Shown: positions 30,546-41,044 of the stretch, piece after piece
How positions within the stretch are numbered: position 1 is the stretch's first letter
Layout: each line of letters opens with the position of its first letter
Source: Paramarasmius palmivorus
Taxonomy: Eukaryota; Basidiomycota; Agaricomycetes; Agaricales; Marasmiaceae
Reading direction: 5' to 3'
Length of the DNA: 64,000 nt
Assembly: GCA_037176845.1 (NCBI GenBank)
Contig: JAYKXP010000011.1
Location: 858,116 to 922,115 of the forward strand
Notes under the pieces: generated by a model
The model's input: only the letters and a program-made list of their open reading frames with translations
Told to the model about the DNA's origin: nothing
Databases searched by the model: none
Position numbers and translations under genes: made by a program

Positions 30546-32859
30546 TGGTTTCTCGTCGGCATCCCTGTTGGACCTGTCTGTGGAGTTCTTAGGGATCTAC
30601 ATATGTTCGGACTGAATCTCCTTGACAAGAATGGGCCTTTACAATTACATTTGTATCAGACGTGCTTATGATCCATCTCTTTTTCTTGTCCGTTCAAAGG
30701 AGAATGTGCGCCGATGTATGGGTAGTCTTACCATTGCAGAGCTCGAATTTCCCAATGTCATTGAACGTTGTGCACAACCCGATTAAGATTGGAGTTATAC
30801 ATGGGCACCAATGTGTACCTATGGACGATTTGGATGCTTGAGTGCGATGACAGGGAGGCAGACTCGGTTGGCGGTGTTCCAAGAAGTACGGTTATGCCTC
30901 GGACAATACCAAACCTTACACCTGGGAGCCCAAAAGGTGAAGGCGGGGCTGGAGGCTGGCAATGTACAAGTGAGTATGCTAGATTTGCACCGCAGAATGC
31001 GACTCGTCTGTCGGCAGATACCTACGTGTATCATATTTTCCACTGTTAACGGAATCTGGATTCGTACTAAGCCAGCACTGATTCAATTCATAACACCCTT
31101 TTCAACCCTTTTGCTGAAACGCCGCGTACCAGTGAAGCAAGGCGTGTCGGAACCATCCCAGTACGGGCAACAGGTTGGCTCACCGAACCAATGGCCTGTG
31201 CCTGCACACTCAGGCTACTCATAACTCGCTTAGATGAACGAGTAATGGATGGTACATTATGTATTGCCACACTCAGGGAACAGGGTTTCTTACCAACGCA
31301 TGTGTACTACGAGCACCTCACGCAAGACTGGCTGAACACGAGCTTACACTATGTGGATGTCACTGGGTTTTTGCAAGGGATAGCACGCCATATACTATGA
31401 GACATCGGTTCCCAGCCTGCTAGACGCAAGGAAGAAGTTACCAGACAAATGCTGTTTCCATTGCACCATTTGCTGTATTGCTCGGACTGGGTTGCAATTA
31501 CTTCGCTTTCGAAACAAGTAACTTCCGACTGAGGTGACTATTGTGACCTATCCCGCCCTTTGACCCATTGAAACACCGCATGTCCTTCTAGAATTGCAAA
31601 TTGGCGGCTGCTTCCGCCTTCTAGCACCCCTAGACCACCCATCTCCATTTGCTTGAACGAGAAGATAATTAGGTTTTCTCGTGGTGGTGACGCCACCTGT
31701 TTGAGCTATTCGAGATGAGATACCGTTAAGGTCCACATTACTGCATGCGGGTATAGGTTGTTGAATGGTGTTGTGAGGCGGGATGTATCGCTGTATGGGT
31801 GGATTAGGGCTGGATAGACGTGATATGGCCTGTTAGACATATGCTGTTCAGCGGGTATCAGGCATGATAGGCACGAATACCTTAGATCGGGAGGCCTGTA
31901 TTCGGTAAACGACCATCCGATTGCCCATCGACGACTTTGTCCCTGGACGACCTCAGTTATGTCTTGAAATATGTTAGGGCGACCCTGTAATCAGTACTAG
32001 AGCAAAACGGACCGAATATTCTTTCGATGCTTCTGCCACCTCTCCTACCGAAGAGAGGTTTCCCGGCATGGAGGTGTACCACCTGCATCTGGTGGTGGCT
32101 TCTTTGCTCTCGTGAATCATTCTACGAACGAAAGTAGGTTCTCCACCGACGGTGATCATTTCGACCGGTGCGCCTGTGGACGTCTAGCCGGTATCAGAAC
32201 CGCCAAGAATAAGAACAGGGGTAGTAAGACTAACAGCATTTGGATCGAACTCTTACACTTCAGCGGATTGGGCTACTGCTTCAGCGCCGCCATAGAACGA
32301 TGGATTGCACATGGTGAAAGTAAAGGTTCTGGGATTGCAGCTACTGACGAAGAGGGTCCCGAGATGAGGGGTAAAAGGGTGGGACCGTTCGGACTGGCTT
32401 TAGCGACGCGTATTCTGTCACAGAGAGCGTTGATCTTCATATTGTCTTCTGCGGACCGGAAAGACGTTTCATCGAGAGTTTGAGAATGTAAAGACTACGA
32501 ACTACTAGTTCATCTTCCCGAGCTGTTCCTGCATTCAAAGATCTGCCTTTCTTCTTGATGAGCGTCTCTTTTCATTTGCAATCGACTGTTTCGCGGGATC
32601 CATTCGGCCACCTCGACGGCACCGATTCTCTCAGTACAGAATATCAAGCTCGAACCGTTGAATTGGAGTTTCTTGGAGCTCGGCACGTCCTGTGTTGCCG
32701 TGGATGTTCCAGATCGTGTGCCTATCTGAATAAACAGCCGTTCGGAGACTGATTCGATCGTTCCCGACGCGCCATGTGCGCTTCTCCCGGCTAAAACATA
32801 AAGGGAGAAAGGGAAGAGGATAAATATATAGCTGCCAAAGATTGGATATCGCGACCACC
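30546..32859. other. 2.3-kb gap without a supportable gene
   Basis: The longest empty stretch of the array. Open frames here are short, overlap on both strands and show no family resemblance or consistent splice sites. It may hold decayed repeats; no terminal repeats or hairpin copies were found. Confidence 0.4.
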
Positions 32860-34014
32860 ATGCCTGTTAATGTCGCTTCTTTACCTCCCGATATTCTTGG
32901 TCCTATTTTTCAGCTACTCGTTAGCAGTAGCCTTCAAGGCAAAATCGATGTGATGGGCCCGACGGAGCGCCCTGTTGTCCTTGAGCTGTTGCGCGTCTGT
33001 CGTCACTGGCATGCCGTTGCCGACAGCGACGCAAGTCTATGGACCACCCTTCACTTGTTCTGTCCTGCAGCCGGGATGTTACCTACAATCCGTCGTTGGT
33101 TGGATAGAGCCAAACACCTTCCATTATCATTGGCATTGGCGGATCACAGGCGTGGAAGCAGCGACCATCCCGCCAACACGGTCCTTCAGGAATTCGTATC
33201 ACGGTTCTCCCAGTGGAAGTCGATAATTGTAGTCACTGCCAACTTTGCCCCTGCTGCCCTGCATCTCCCGTTGGGACTGGGGGGTACCAACGATGTCCTG
33301 GAATACGCAGAGTTCCGCCACGACTTATGTACCCCTTTCGAACTCTCGTATCGCCTTTGGGGGATACTGCTCACATCTACGGGCCTTCGTGGTATGACCT
33401 GGATTGGGAAGTGCGACCTTGGATCGGAGACCGCTGAGGAGATGCCGTATTTTGCTGCGTTAATGGATCATACAGGGCTAGCTCGTTTGGAATACTTGCA
33501 AACGAGAGTGACTCTGAACAACAACGCTGTATCACTACTCTCTTCCCTTCCAAATCTGGGTCGTCTTGTGTTGACCGATATCACTATGCCTGCGATCTCC
33601 CATGGCGTTTTGTTCCCGCTCTCTATCCCTACATTACACACGCTGGAATTTCGAAGTCATCCGTCCCATCTCATGCGATTGAATCCAATCATGCCTGCCC
33701 TTTCTCGTATCGTGTTAAATTTCCGATATTTGACACTGGAATCGATCGCCGTGTTGCTGGAAGAAAAGTGTACACATTTGAAACACTTCGAATGTGCCGT
33801 ACTTGACGATAACGGTGCACGAGGTGGACTGTTTGCGATGTTAGCCAGGACTATGCCTTCCCTTATCACGGTCAAGCTAACGTTTAAACATCGTCTTCGG
33901 CGTCCTTGGTTGATGGGACATGTGCGGTTTCCGGATTTGGAGCATGTACGTATTCGATGTGAAAAAGATGGGTGTAACGAGTTTGATTCTCTGCTACCGT
34001 TATTTCGTGTATAG
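32860..34014 (+). CDS. F-box protein 10
   Basis: Single exon, 384 residues from ATG 32860, which has an ideal context (CCACCATGC). F-box: LPPDILGPIFQLL, then LLRVCRHWHAVAD and LWTTLHLF. Shorter than its neighbours; it ends about 100-150 residues earlier than the long group, so the C-terminus may be truncated or naturally short. No hairpin was found upstream. Presumed SCF substrate receptor. Confidence 0.8.
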   Translation: MPVNVASLPPDILGPIFQLLVSSSLQGKIDVMGPTERPVVLELLRVCRHWHAVADSDASLWTTLHLFCPAAGMLPTIRRWLDRAKHLPLSLALADHRRGSSDHPANTVLQEFVSRFSQWKSIIVVTANFAPAALHLPLGLGGTNDVLEYAEFRHDLCTPFELSYRLWGILLTSTGLRGMTWIGKCDLGSETAEEMPYFAALMDHTGLARLEYLQTRVTLNNNAVSLLSSLPNLGRLVLTDITMPAISHGVLFPLSIPTLHTLEFRSHPSHLMRLNPIMPALSRIVLNFRYLTLESIAVLLEEKCTHLKHFECAVLDDNGARGGLFAMLARTMPSLITVKLTFKHRLRRPWLMGHVRFPDLEHVRIRCEKDGCNEFDSLLPLFRV

Positions 34015-34412
34015 CTATTAATATGACTATCTAGAACGTGTATATTACCTTAGCTAGCGCTATCGAAAAACGACGGACATTTGATGCGACAAAGACATGA
34101 AATATGATTCAAAACACTGACGTTAGTATTACATAATGTGAAAATGAGGGTGTGGTTTTCCCTGTACGTTCATCTGTGCACACGGACCTGCTTTCTTCTC
34201 TGTATGCTGGGTCTCGGAGGTGCAACTTCCGAGACCTGGCACATCCAGACGCATTCTGTTGAACAATTTCCTCCTGACTGTCTCCTATCCGATCAACCAC
34301 TTGAAAAGAGAGGTCCCCTGGGTGCATCGAGCCTTTCCCCCTCTGTAATCTTCATGTAAGTCCACCTTTATCGCTGTGAATTGCTATCTCACTAAGGAAA
34401 GAATTCTTTCAG
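34015..34412. other. intergenic region and spliced leader of F-box gene 11
   Basis: Contains hairpin copy 12 and a likely 57-nt leader intron (34356-34412) that ends directly before the next ATG. Confidence 0.55.
34210..34236 (+). repeat. GTGCAAC hairpin, copy 12
   Basis: GGTCTCGGAG and TTCCGAGACC pair at 9 of 10 positions around GTGCAAC. It lies 177 bp upstream of the ATG of F-box gene 11, and upstream of a leader intron, so it is probably in the 5' leader or core promoter. Confidence 0.8.
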
Positions 34413-35957
34413 ATGGAGGAGAACATCGCGTGTTTCATGGGTTTGCCTTGGGAGATTTGGACTGAGATTTGGAAAGAAGCGTTGAAGGGTTGCATGCAAG
34501 ACTTTGTCTGGATGCCGACCATCGTGGCTATTCAGCTCGTCTGCAAGGAGTGGCTTAACAGAGTCGTCGGTACACCAGAGCTCTGGTCCACAATATCAAT
34601 CACCGACCCCGATTTATCCAGAATCACATTCCTCTGCCGCCAACTATCACTCTCCAAAGAATGCAGCCTGTCATTCAATCTACGGCAAAGCCAATACGAC
34701 GACTCTAGTTCCAGCTACTACTTTCGTATAGCGATGTTGCTCTTATCAAAACATGCCCAGCGGTGGGAGCGTGCTCGCTTCGCTTTCGTGGATTATAAAG
34801 ATTTCTGTCCGTCTCTAATGGCCAGTCTTCACATGCCACGGTTGGAGCTTTTGGGGGTGATTTGTGTACTACCGGTGCCTCGTCAGTGGGGAAGTGCTGT
34901 GCTCTCCTACGTCGAATCGTGCCTTTCCCTCGCAACCTTCGAACTGCGTGTGACCCTGTCGGATGACTGGGGTTTGACATCGACCATTGCGGAATGCGCA
35001 GGATCCGTCTTCCTGTCCCTTACCACCCTCTCGTCAAACTTCGTACTCACCGATGCCTTCTTGGACGTGTTAGATCAATGCGTCAATCTTCGTGATTTGA
35101 TCATCCCTTCCCTGTTGGTAGACGAGAACTTTCGCTACGATTCACGCGTCCAAATTACCACTCCTAACTTGAGGACATTGTTCGTTGGAGGGGTTCCGGC
35201 ATTACGTTCTATCATACTGTACCACCTCCGTACCCCTCATCATCTAACCATCGACTTTGGACATCAACCGGTCTGCGTTGAACCGTTGTGTTCTTACGCG
35301 TCGCAGTTCCCGGTGTACGTCAAAACCTTGCCGGTCCTTATACATGACACGAAGGAAAGGACGTGGGCGGACCTCTTTCAGTGCTTGGAAGGGCCTTTTT
35401 CTCGCGTCGAGGATCTATCGATTACCTTCACTACCTTTCTTCGTCATCTGCCTTTTCCAGGTTTTAAGAAGAAATTGCGCCTTCGTCTTCCGTCCCTTAC
35501 GACACTTACCCTTCGATGTTCATCGTATGGCGATGATTCCCCCTTCAATATGCTCCTCGCTGGCCTCACGGCGCCGAATCTGAAGATTCTGAGGACTTCT
35601 TTCCGGCAGTCTCGTCTCCCTTTGATCGTGGAGGTAGTCATTCGTTCGAAATGCAAACTCGAAACTTTGACGATCGACGTATCTGACGACGAGTACGTTC
35701 CGCTTTCTAAATTGATGGATTTAACGCCTTCCTTGTCAACTCTTGGGGTTTCGATCCCAAACGGCGACGTCCCTCTCAGACTGCTTGTCGTCCTGAGCGA
35801 AACGGAGGAATATAAATATGTACCCACATTGGAGAAGCTGGAAATCATGTGTGACAGAAGGAGCCAACATCTGATTCACCATCTTTTTGTTGTTCGCCCG
35901 CATCTGATTCGTTCCCTGCCCTGTTTCTTTGACCGGCGTACAGCGCTTTTGTTTTGA
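34413..35957 (+). CDS. F-box protein 11
   Basis: Single coding exon of 514 residues, starting right after the acceptor of a leader intron. F-box: LPWEIWTEIWKEAL, then IQLVCKEWLNRVV and LWSTISI. The C-terminal two thirds have the usual alternating hydrophobic repeats. Sequence is distant from the other groups. Presumed SCF substrate receptor. Confidence 0.8.
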   Translation: MEENIACFMGLPWEIWTEIWKEALKGCMQDFVWMPTIVAIQLVCKEWLNRVVGTPELWSTISITDPDLSRITFLCRQLSLSKECSLSFNLRQSQYDDSSSSYYFRIAMLLLSKHAQRWERARFAFVDYKDFCPSLMASLHMPRLELLGVICVLPVPRQWGSAVLSYVESCLSLATFELRVTLSDDWGLTSTIAECAGSVFLSLTTLSSNFVLTDAFLDVLDQCVNLRDLIIPSLLVDENFRYDSRVQITTPNLRTLFVGGVPALRSIILYHLRTPHHLTIDFGHQPVCVEPLCSYASQFPVYVKTLPVLIHDTKERTWADLFQCLEGPFSRVEDLSITFTTFLRHLPFPGFKKKLRLRLPSLTTLTLRCSSYGDDSPFNMLLAGLTAPNLKILRTSFRQSRLPLIVEVVIRSKCKLETLTIDVSDDEYVPLSKLMDLTPSLSTLGVSIPNGDVPLRLLVVLSETEEYKYVPTLEKLEIMCDRRSQHLIHHLFVVRPHLIRSLPCFFDRRTALLF

Positions 35958-36260
35958 TATTATCTTTGTGTATCACTACCTATTTGTTGCCTGAGCGCAT
36001 TTACTATAGTCGTGTGTTTTTATCGGTTCACACATGGGGTTTTTCTGTATCCTGCGACTTTTCTGTCATAACTATGGGTACCGATTGAACTGTCGTGCTT
36101 CGCATGTATCACCTCTGCGATCGTTTGATCGACGACGCTACAAGTTTTGTTTCACCGTTGAAATTGTATGGTTCCGAATGACTTGTGACGTCTCTCCTGT
36201 GCTACTCGCTTATAGCTGGCATACATTCGTTGTTTTTCCTTCGTCCTTGTCGATATGCCT
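35958..36260. other. intergenic region
   Basis: About 300 bp, pyrimidine-rich near the end; no hairpin copy or gene found. Confidence 0.4.
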
Positions 36261-37984
36261 ATGGTACTATGCAAATATCCGTCGTGCTGGGAACAAGCTA
36301 TTGCCTTGCCTTGCGTATGTTGTTTCGTCACCTATTCCGTATGTTGAACTAATGTCGAACTCAGTTGTTCCGGCCGACCCTCGCCGAACCTTGCGTCGGG
36401 CAGGTGACTGAACGAATCCCACCCGAAATTCTCTCTCGAGTCTTCAGAAACGTGCACGACACCTGTCCTGGCAAGGACCAATACCGTTTCTGCACTCGCC
36501 TCGCTTCCGTCTGTCGAGTATGGAGAGATGTTGCTGTGCAGGACCCGAGATTATGGACTTCCATCGTCGTGGCCAATCCCACTGACAGAGAACTAGAAAT
36601 AGTCCGGCTATGTCTGTTGCGTTCGGGGTCCTGCTTGTTGGATGTATCTCTCGGGGAATGGGAATACAAGGATGAGGATTCCGAAGACATCATGGCCGAG
36701 ATTTGCGAGTTGCTCGGGTTCCACATAGGCCGGTTGCGTTCAATTCGCCTGCGCTCGACGTCTACTCGGTCAATCCCGTTATTGCCACATGGAGAGCTGG
36801 GAGTACCAGGGTCGAAAATACCTGCCTTACGAGTGTTCGAGTTATATCAACATTCCGGCGTCAGCGAGGAGATGGCGTTTCAATGGATATTCGAATTACG
36901 AAATGCCCCGGCGCTCGAACGGTGTGTGTGGGATGGAGACGTTCATCCTGATATATCGTCTCCTGCTGCAAGTGGGGTCGCGTGGACAAAGATCACTCGC
37001 ATCATGGACGACCTAGGCGTGTTTTGCACGACTCTTACCGTCCTCAGGACTTCATTCACCTTCTCGGTGGAATCAGTGTTGTTCCTGTCGCAGCTCGAGT
37101 CGGTTATTGAAATTGTCTTCGAGAACTGCTCCGAGGCAACGGATTTCGTGCTGCCGAAGACTGCGTTTGTGCTGGGAACATTGCAAGAGCTCAGTGTGGT
37201 CCGGTGCTCCTGGGGTGCAATACACGTATTGTTAACGTTATTCAATTTCCCCGCGCTTCTCCGGCTCGATATCGACTGTTGTTCGGTTTCATTGGCTCAG
37301 TTCAACTTGTTTTGCGAAAGATCACAATTCCGACTAAAGAAGCTATGTGTCGCTATCGACGAAGCTTCTGCGCTGGACGTTACTGTGTTTATCGGCATAT
37401 TGCGCGTACAAATGGTACAATTGGAGGAACTCCGACTCGAGTACAATGGCCTGGACATTCCCGTTACAGGAGAACAGTCGGTCCCGGATCAACCTTCCCT
37501 AGCTGTTCTCTCCCGACTCCGCGTCCTTCAAATCGTCTCCGATTTCTCGTCTTTGCTCGATCGTGTCATTTTCCGTCATGTTTGCTGCCCTTCAATAACC
37601 ACCCTGGATGTGCGATCAGCAGGAAATTCAGTTCGAGAACTCGTGCATATGCTATCCGCCTCTGGCAGCCTCTTGAAATGCTTAACGCTGAGAATGAAAG
37701 GGGCGTTAGAGAATTCGGCCGAGGTCAACGCTTTCGTCGACTGCCCGGCGTTTCGCTCTCTAAGGCATGCGACGATGGCCGTAGATTTGCCCGGCCGCTT
37801 GCTTTCGACGCTAACGGTATTCGACATTTCACAGACCGACGCTGCGTTTGTTTGGCCCTGGCTCTCGTCATTCCACCTTTCCTACCTCGTTGTTGACGAG
37901 TTCACACTCGTTGCCTTCGTTGGTTCGAGGTCCGCGACAACTCGTATCAAAGCCTGTCAAAAGAATGTAATTACTTATCCATAA
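36261..37984 (+). CDS. F-box protein 12
   Basis: Exon 1 (36261-36314, 18 codons) and exon 2 (36365-37984) join in phase 0 across a 50-nt intron with a CTAAT branch site, giving 557 residues. The TTG at 36365 that opens the long frame is simply the first codon of exon 2. F-box: IPPEILSRVFRNV, then ASVCRVWRDVAV and LWTSIVV. Group of genes 3, 4 and 8, sharing (V/L)SLxEWE, a FxLKKLCVAI-type block and a CPSITTLDVRS repeat. No hairpin was found upstream. Confidence 0.8.
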
Positions 37985-38282
37985 TCATAACTTGCCTTCT
38001 CCTTGTCATCGTTTCTGCTTGATTAACAACCACGCGCGTCAAAGTTCCAGTGATTACGCTTCTGAAGCAATTCTTTGCATTGTGCGTCTGTAACGGGACT
38101 TGTTTCTCGCGCTCGTCGCTGATATCCCTCTTTCTTCGTGCCCTGTTCACTACGTGTATTCACCTCTTATCCGTAGCCCGACTTATACGGCCACGTTTGT
38201 CCTCGGTCATTTGCTCTTTCGATAGGTATGTCCGATATTCATCAGTGGCGGCGGAGGATTAATCGGCGGTAGTACATTCACC

Positions 38283-38835
38283 ATGATCACGTCGACCAGG
38301 TATTTCTGCAAGGCCGATGCAGTCGTCCGGCGAGTAAGGCAAACGCTAGCAGAGGAACTGGCTCAAACCGAGTCCGAGGGGTTCATCTACTGCTTTGCGA
38401 TCTCCTACGAGGATCATCCGGATTTCGGCAAAATCTTCAAAATTGGGAGTGCAATTGACCCAATCAGACGAATGGCAGACTGGAAAATCCTGTGTCCGTC
38501 TCAAACTCAATTTTGGTTGGGCTCTGTGAAAGTGAAATACTGTCGCTTGACTGGTACGTGGATCTTACCTTCGGCTGATTTAAACTGAAGTGACTTTGTT
38601 ACAGAAAAACTCGTTCATATGGCGTTATGTTGTTTTGGCGACCGCCTACACGAATTGTGTATTGCTTGTGAGTACACAATTACAAGCCCGAGACGTATCT
38701 GATAGTTTGTTACGAGGCACCAACTACCACGATGAGGTGTTCCGTTTCGAGTGTCTTAACGAAGTCGCGGTTTGGCATCTGGTGGCGATGTTGGCGCTGG
38801 AATTCGATAGGGTGGCACGAGAGGTGTTTGGGTGA
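38283..38835 (+). CDS. T5orf172/GIY-YIG-like protein
   Basis: Exons 38283-38553, 38605-38667 and 38717-38835 join in frame to 150 residues. The segment GFIYCFAISYE, KIFKIGSA, DPIRRMADW matches the start of the T5orf172 (DUF1766/MUG113) domain, a GIY-YIG nuclease relative. It is followed by a spliced ExLVHMAL and a CIAC pair before DEVFRFE. In the family the cysteines probably bind a metal and the domain is thought to bind DNA. The acceptor at 38716 restores the DEVFRFE frame. Many copies of this family occur in Agaricomycetes. The function here is unknown; it is the only non-F-box gene between F-box genes 12 and 13. Confidence 0.75.
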
Positions 38836-39254
38836 TGAAGTCCGTCGGCTTTACTTACTATACATACATTCGCACAGGTAAATTGGACTTGTGTTGGGGT
38901 TGATAATTCAGACGAGAAGCGAGGATAAATTGCAATGTATTTTGTCGTTTTCATAAAAATATTTTACTTTGCACTTATCAACTACGACCCGGCAAGGCTT
39001 GAACGATGTACAACCGGAATAACGCAATGGGCCAAGCAGTAGCGGGCCGTGCCGCTCGCCGGCCACGTTACCTTATTGATGATGTCGTGCATTCGCGTTG
39101 GCTATGTACCTTGTCACGAGATCCTTATGGTGACATTTCAAATTGGTTGAAGACCCGATCTTCACAGCTGAGATACGAATTTCAGTCCCGTTTCATAGGC
39201 CTACATACTCGAGGATATTAAACGACCGGGCGTTGTGGACTTCCCGTCACCAAA
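38836..39254. other. intergenic region with first copy of 29-bp repeat
   Basis: About 420 bp between the T5orf172-like gene and F-box-like gene 13. Only the repeat at 39036-39064 is notable. Confidence 0.45.
39036..39064 (+). repeat. 29-bp direct repeat, left copy
   Basis: Contains GTAGCGGGCCGTGCCGCTC and then GCCGGCC. It matches 40542-40570 at 26 of 29 bases, the differences falling in or beside the CGT/ATT spacer of a small GC-rich hairpin (AGCGGGC/GCCGCT). Confidence 0.8.
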
Positions 39255-40426
39255 ATGCTCGACACCTCTTGGCCTACTAGCGGGCGTTCCTTTGACACTG
39301 TTCTCCCTCGAGAGCTCATCTTGGAGGTGTTGGAAGAATATATGACTCGATGTAGCTCTTCAGAGTTGTGCAACGTGCTCCTAATTGCGTGGACGCTTAA
39401 TGAAAGGTACGAACAACCGCAAATGCATCATTGATACTGTAAAGCTGATACTGTGGCATCCAAAGCTTGTGTAGGACTCTCTATCGGGCGGTCGCGTTGC
39501 GTACTCGCAGGGGAGTCGAGTCCTTGACCTTGTCGTTACGAAACCATCCTCGCCGGTTGAATTACATCCAGACACTGTCCCTGCTGATGCCGACAGTTTC
39601 GGTATTAGATTGCGGCAGAAGGCTTCGATGTGGACGGTGTAATGACGGCCTAGAACTGGCTCGGAAAGAGGCTCGCATTGTCGTGCTCTGTGCACCCTTT
39701 CTTCGCGAGCTGCGCGTCCTCTCAGGACGATTACATCCACTGCTCATTTTCGCGCTCCGCACTACCATCTTCACCCGGTTGCAGACGTTCGGAGGACCGT
39801 GTGAATTGGTTGTAGATGGTCGAGGTACTACCAGAATGTACAGGGATAGTTGCATCGATCTCGGTTTACTACCGGAACGGCATTTTCTGCTTCCTCGAAA
39901 AATGCCCCTTCTACGAGTAAAAGGAGTAGCTGCTTCATGGTCCTCTCTACGACGTCTACATCTGAACGTGCCGTCCAAGGAGATGTTTGGACACGATCCA
40001 CTATCATCCAGATTGGCATCTCTTCCCGTGCTTGAAGAGCTCAGCATCTCTTTCCCTCCGTACGAAGCTCATGGCTACCTGCACTATCTACACCATTTCC
40101 TTGTTCCTCCCAGCGTCAGAGGGTTCGTTGTCTATATGGGATTGCATTGGGGAAAGAAATACCTCCGTACCCCATGGCTCAGAACTCCTCTACCTCCCAA
40201 ATCGTATCGCTATCATCCGCGTCTTCTTTTCGTCTCTGGTGTCAAGCCGTGTTTCCTACCCGACAGTGAAGAGAATTCGGCTCATTTGAAGGACCTCCTT
40301 CTCTCTATTGACCGACGGAGTACTTTGGATGAATTGTGGTGCTTGGCTCAGCCCATCATTTCGCGGAGACAAAGCAATATAGTTACATATTATCAGAATA
40401 TAGCTGTTGTAGCTATTAGCCATTAA
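39255..40426 (+). CDS. F-box-like protein 13 (divergent group)
   Basis: Exons 39255-39406 and 39466-40426 (59-nt intron, phase 2) give 370 residues. The N-terminus has LPRELILEVLEEYM, an F-box-like first helix, followed across the junction by LCRTLYRAVAL in place of the usual VCxxW. It is a paralogue of the minus-strand gene 7 by shared blocks and similar length (370 versus 368). Directly repeated 29-bp sequences lie 191 bp before the start and 116 bp after the stop. It may act as an SCF adaptor, but Skp1 binding is not assured. Confidence 0.7.
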
Positions 40427-40541
40427 TAGTGTCTGCTTCGTCTCTGAGAACTTCTTTTTCACGAGTCGGATGGCGCACAGAAATTCTTGGTTCGATGTAC
40501 ATCATTAAGGCTAATTTCAGTTCTCGGGGACACGAAACAAT

Positions 40542-40570
40542 GCGGTAGCGGGCATTGCCGCTCGCCGGCC
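40542..40570 (+). repeat. 29-bp direct repeat, right copy
   Basis: Matches 39036-39064 at 26 of 29 bases and flanks gene 13 on the other side. The following bases (TTACGGTAC versus ACGTTACC) also look related. Confidence 0.8.
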
Positions 40571-40769
40571 TTACGGTACTGGTTGTAGTCGTGTGGAAGT
40601 AGTATGGTTCAATGGCAGAGAATCTTTTTTTATTTCCGCGTGTGTCATCATTATTACACGCTGTCATGTCATATGTATTACGAGCCTTCCCAAAAAGGAT
40701 TCTCAAATCCTTTTCGAGTTTCGGCAAATCCCTAAAATGTCTCCCGCCAATTTAAACCCAGATGTACAG

Positions 40770-40805
40770 GCCCCTACGTACTGAGTTTACGCGTCACGTA
40801 GGGGC
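40770..40805. repeat. 10-bp perfect inverted repeat, 16-nt spacer
   Basis: GCCCCTACGT and ACGTAGGGGC flank a 16-nt spacer. It lies 240 bp upstream of the repetitive-element pseudogene and could be part of the element's end. Confidence 0.7.
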
Positions 40806-41044
40806 ATGTCACAGGCCTAGGTTCAACATGACCCCAGGATCACCCGTGTGAGTTTGTCGTAAGGACTGCGTCATCACGTTCACCTCAGGTTAAACCATTA
40901 CCCTCACGACATATATACCTCACTTTGCCCGTTCTATACCTCAGCTATGTATCCTCACGGCAATTATATCTTCTTTGAACAATCTGTAAATTCTGGCTGG
41001 ATATCACGACTCACGTGAAGAACAAATCACACTACCAAACCACC

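Larger units (their letters stand above)
40427..41044. other. intergenic region with repeat copy and inverted repeats
   Basis: Contains the right copy of the 29-bp repeat, a small inverted repeat near 40693-40714 (AAAAGGATT/AAATCCTTTT) and a 10-bp perfect inverted repeat at 40770-40805. Probably the 5' flank of the repetitive element gene that follows. Confidence 0.5.

Noticed and set aside
30811..31224. Open frame of about 137 codons in the large gap
   Set aside because: Overlapped by equally long frames on the other strand, no family resemblance, no good start context.
2939..34236. GTGCAAC hairpins as Helitron 3' ends
   Set aside because: Helitron ends have a hairpin about 10-12 nt before CTRR. 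None of the strong copies (3170, 20913, 34210, 26306) is followed by CTRR at that distance, and stems are not conserved.
36365..36367. Non-ATG starts of long frames (TTG 36365, GTG 22744, TTG 32842, TTG 39467)
   Set aside because: Eukaryotic genes start at ATG; splice models or nearby ATGs explain each frame.
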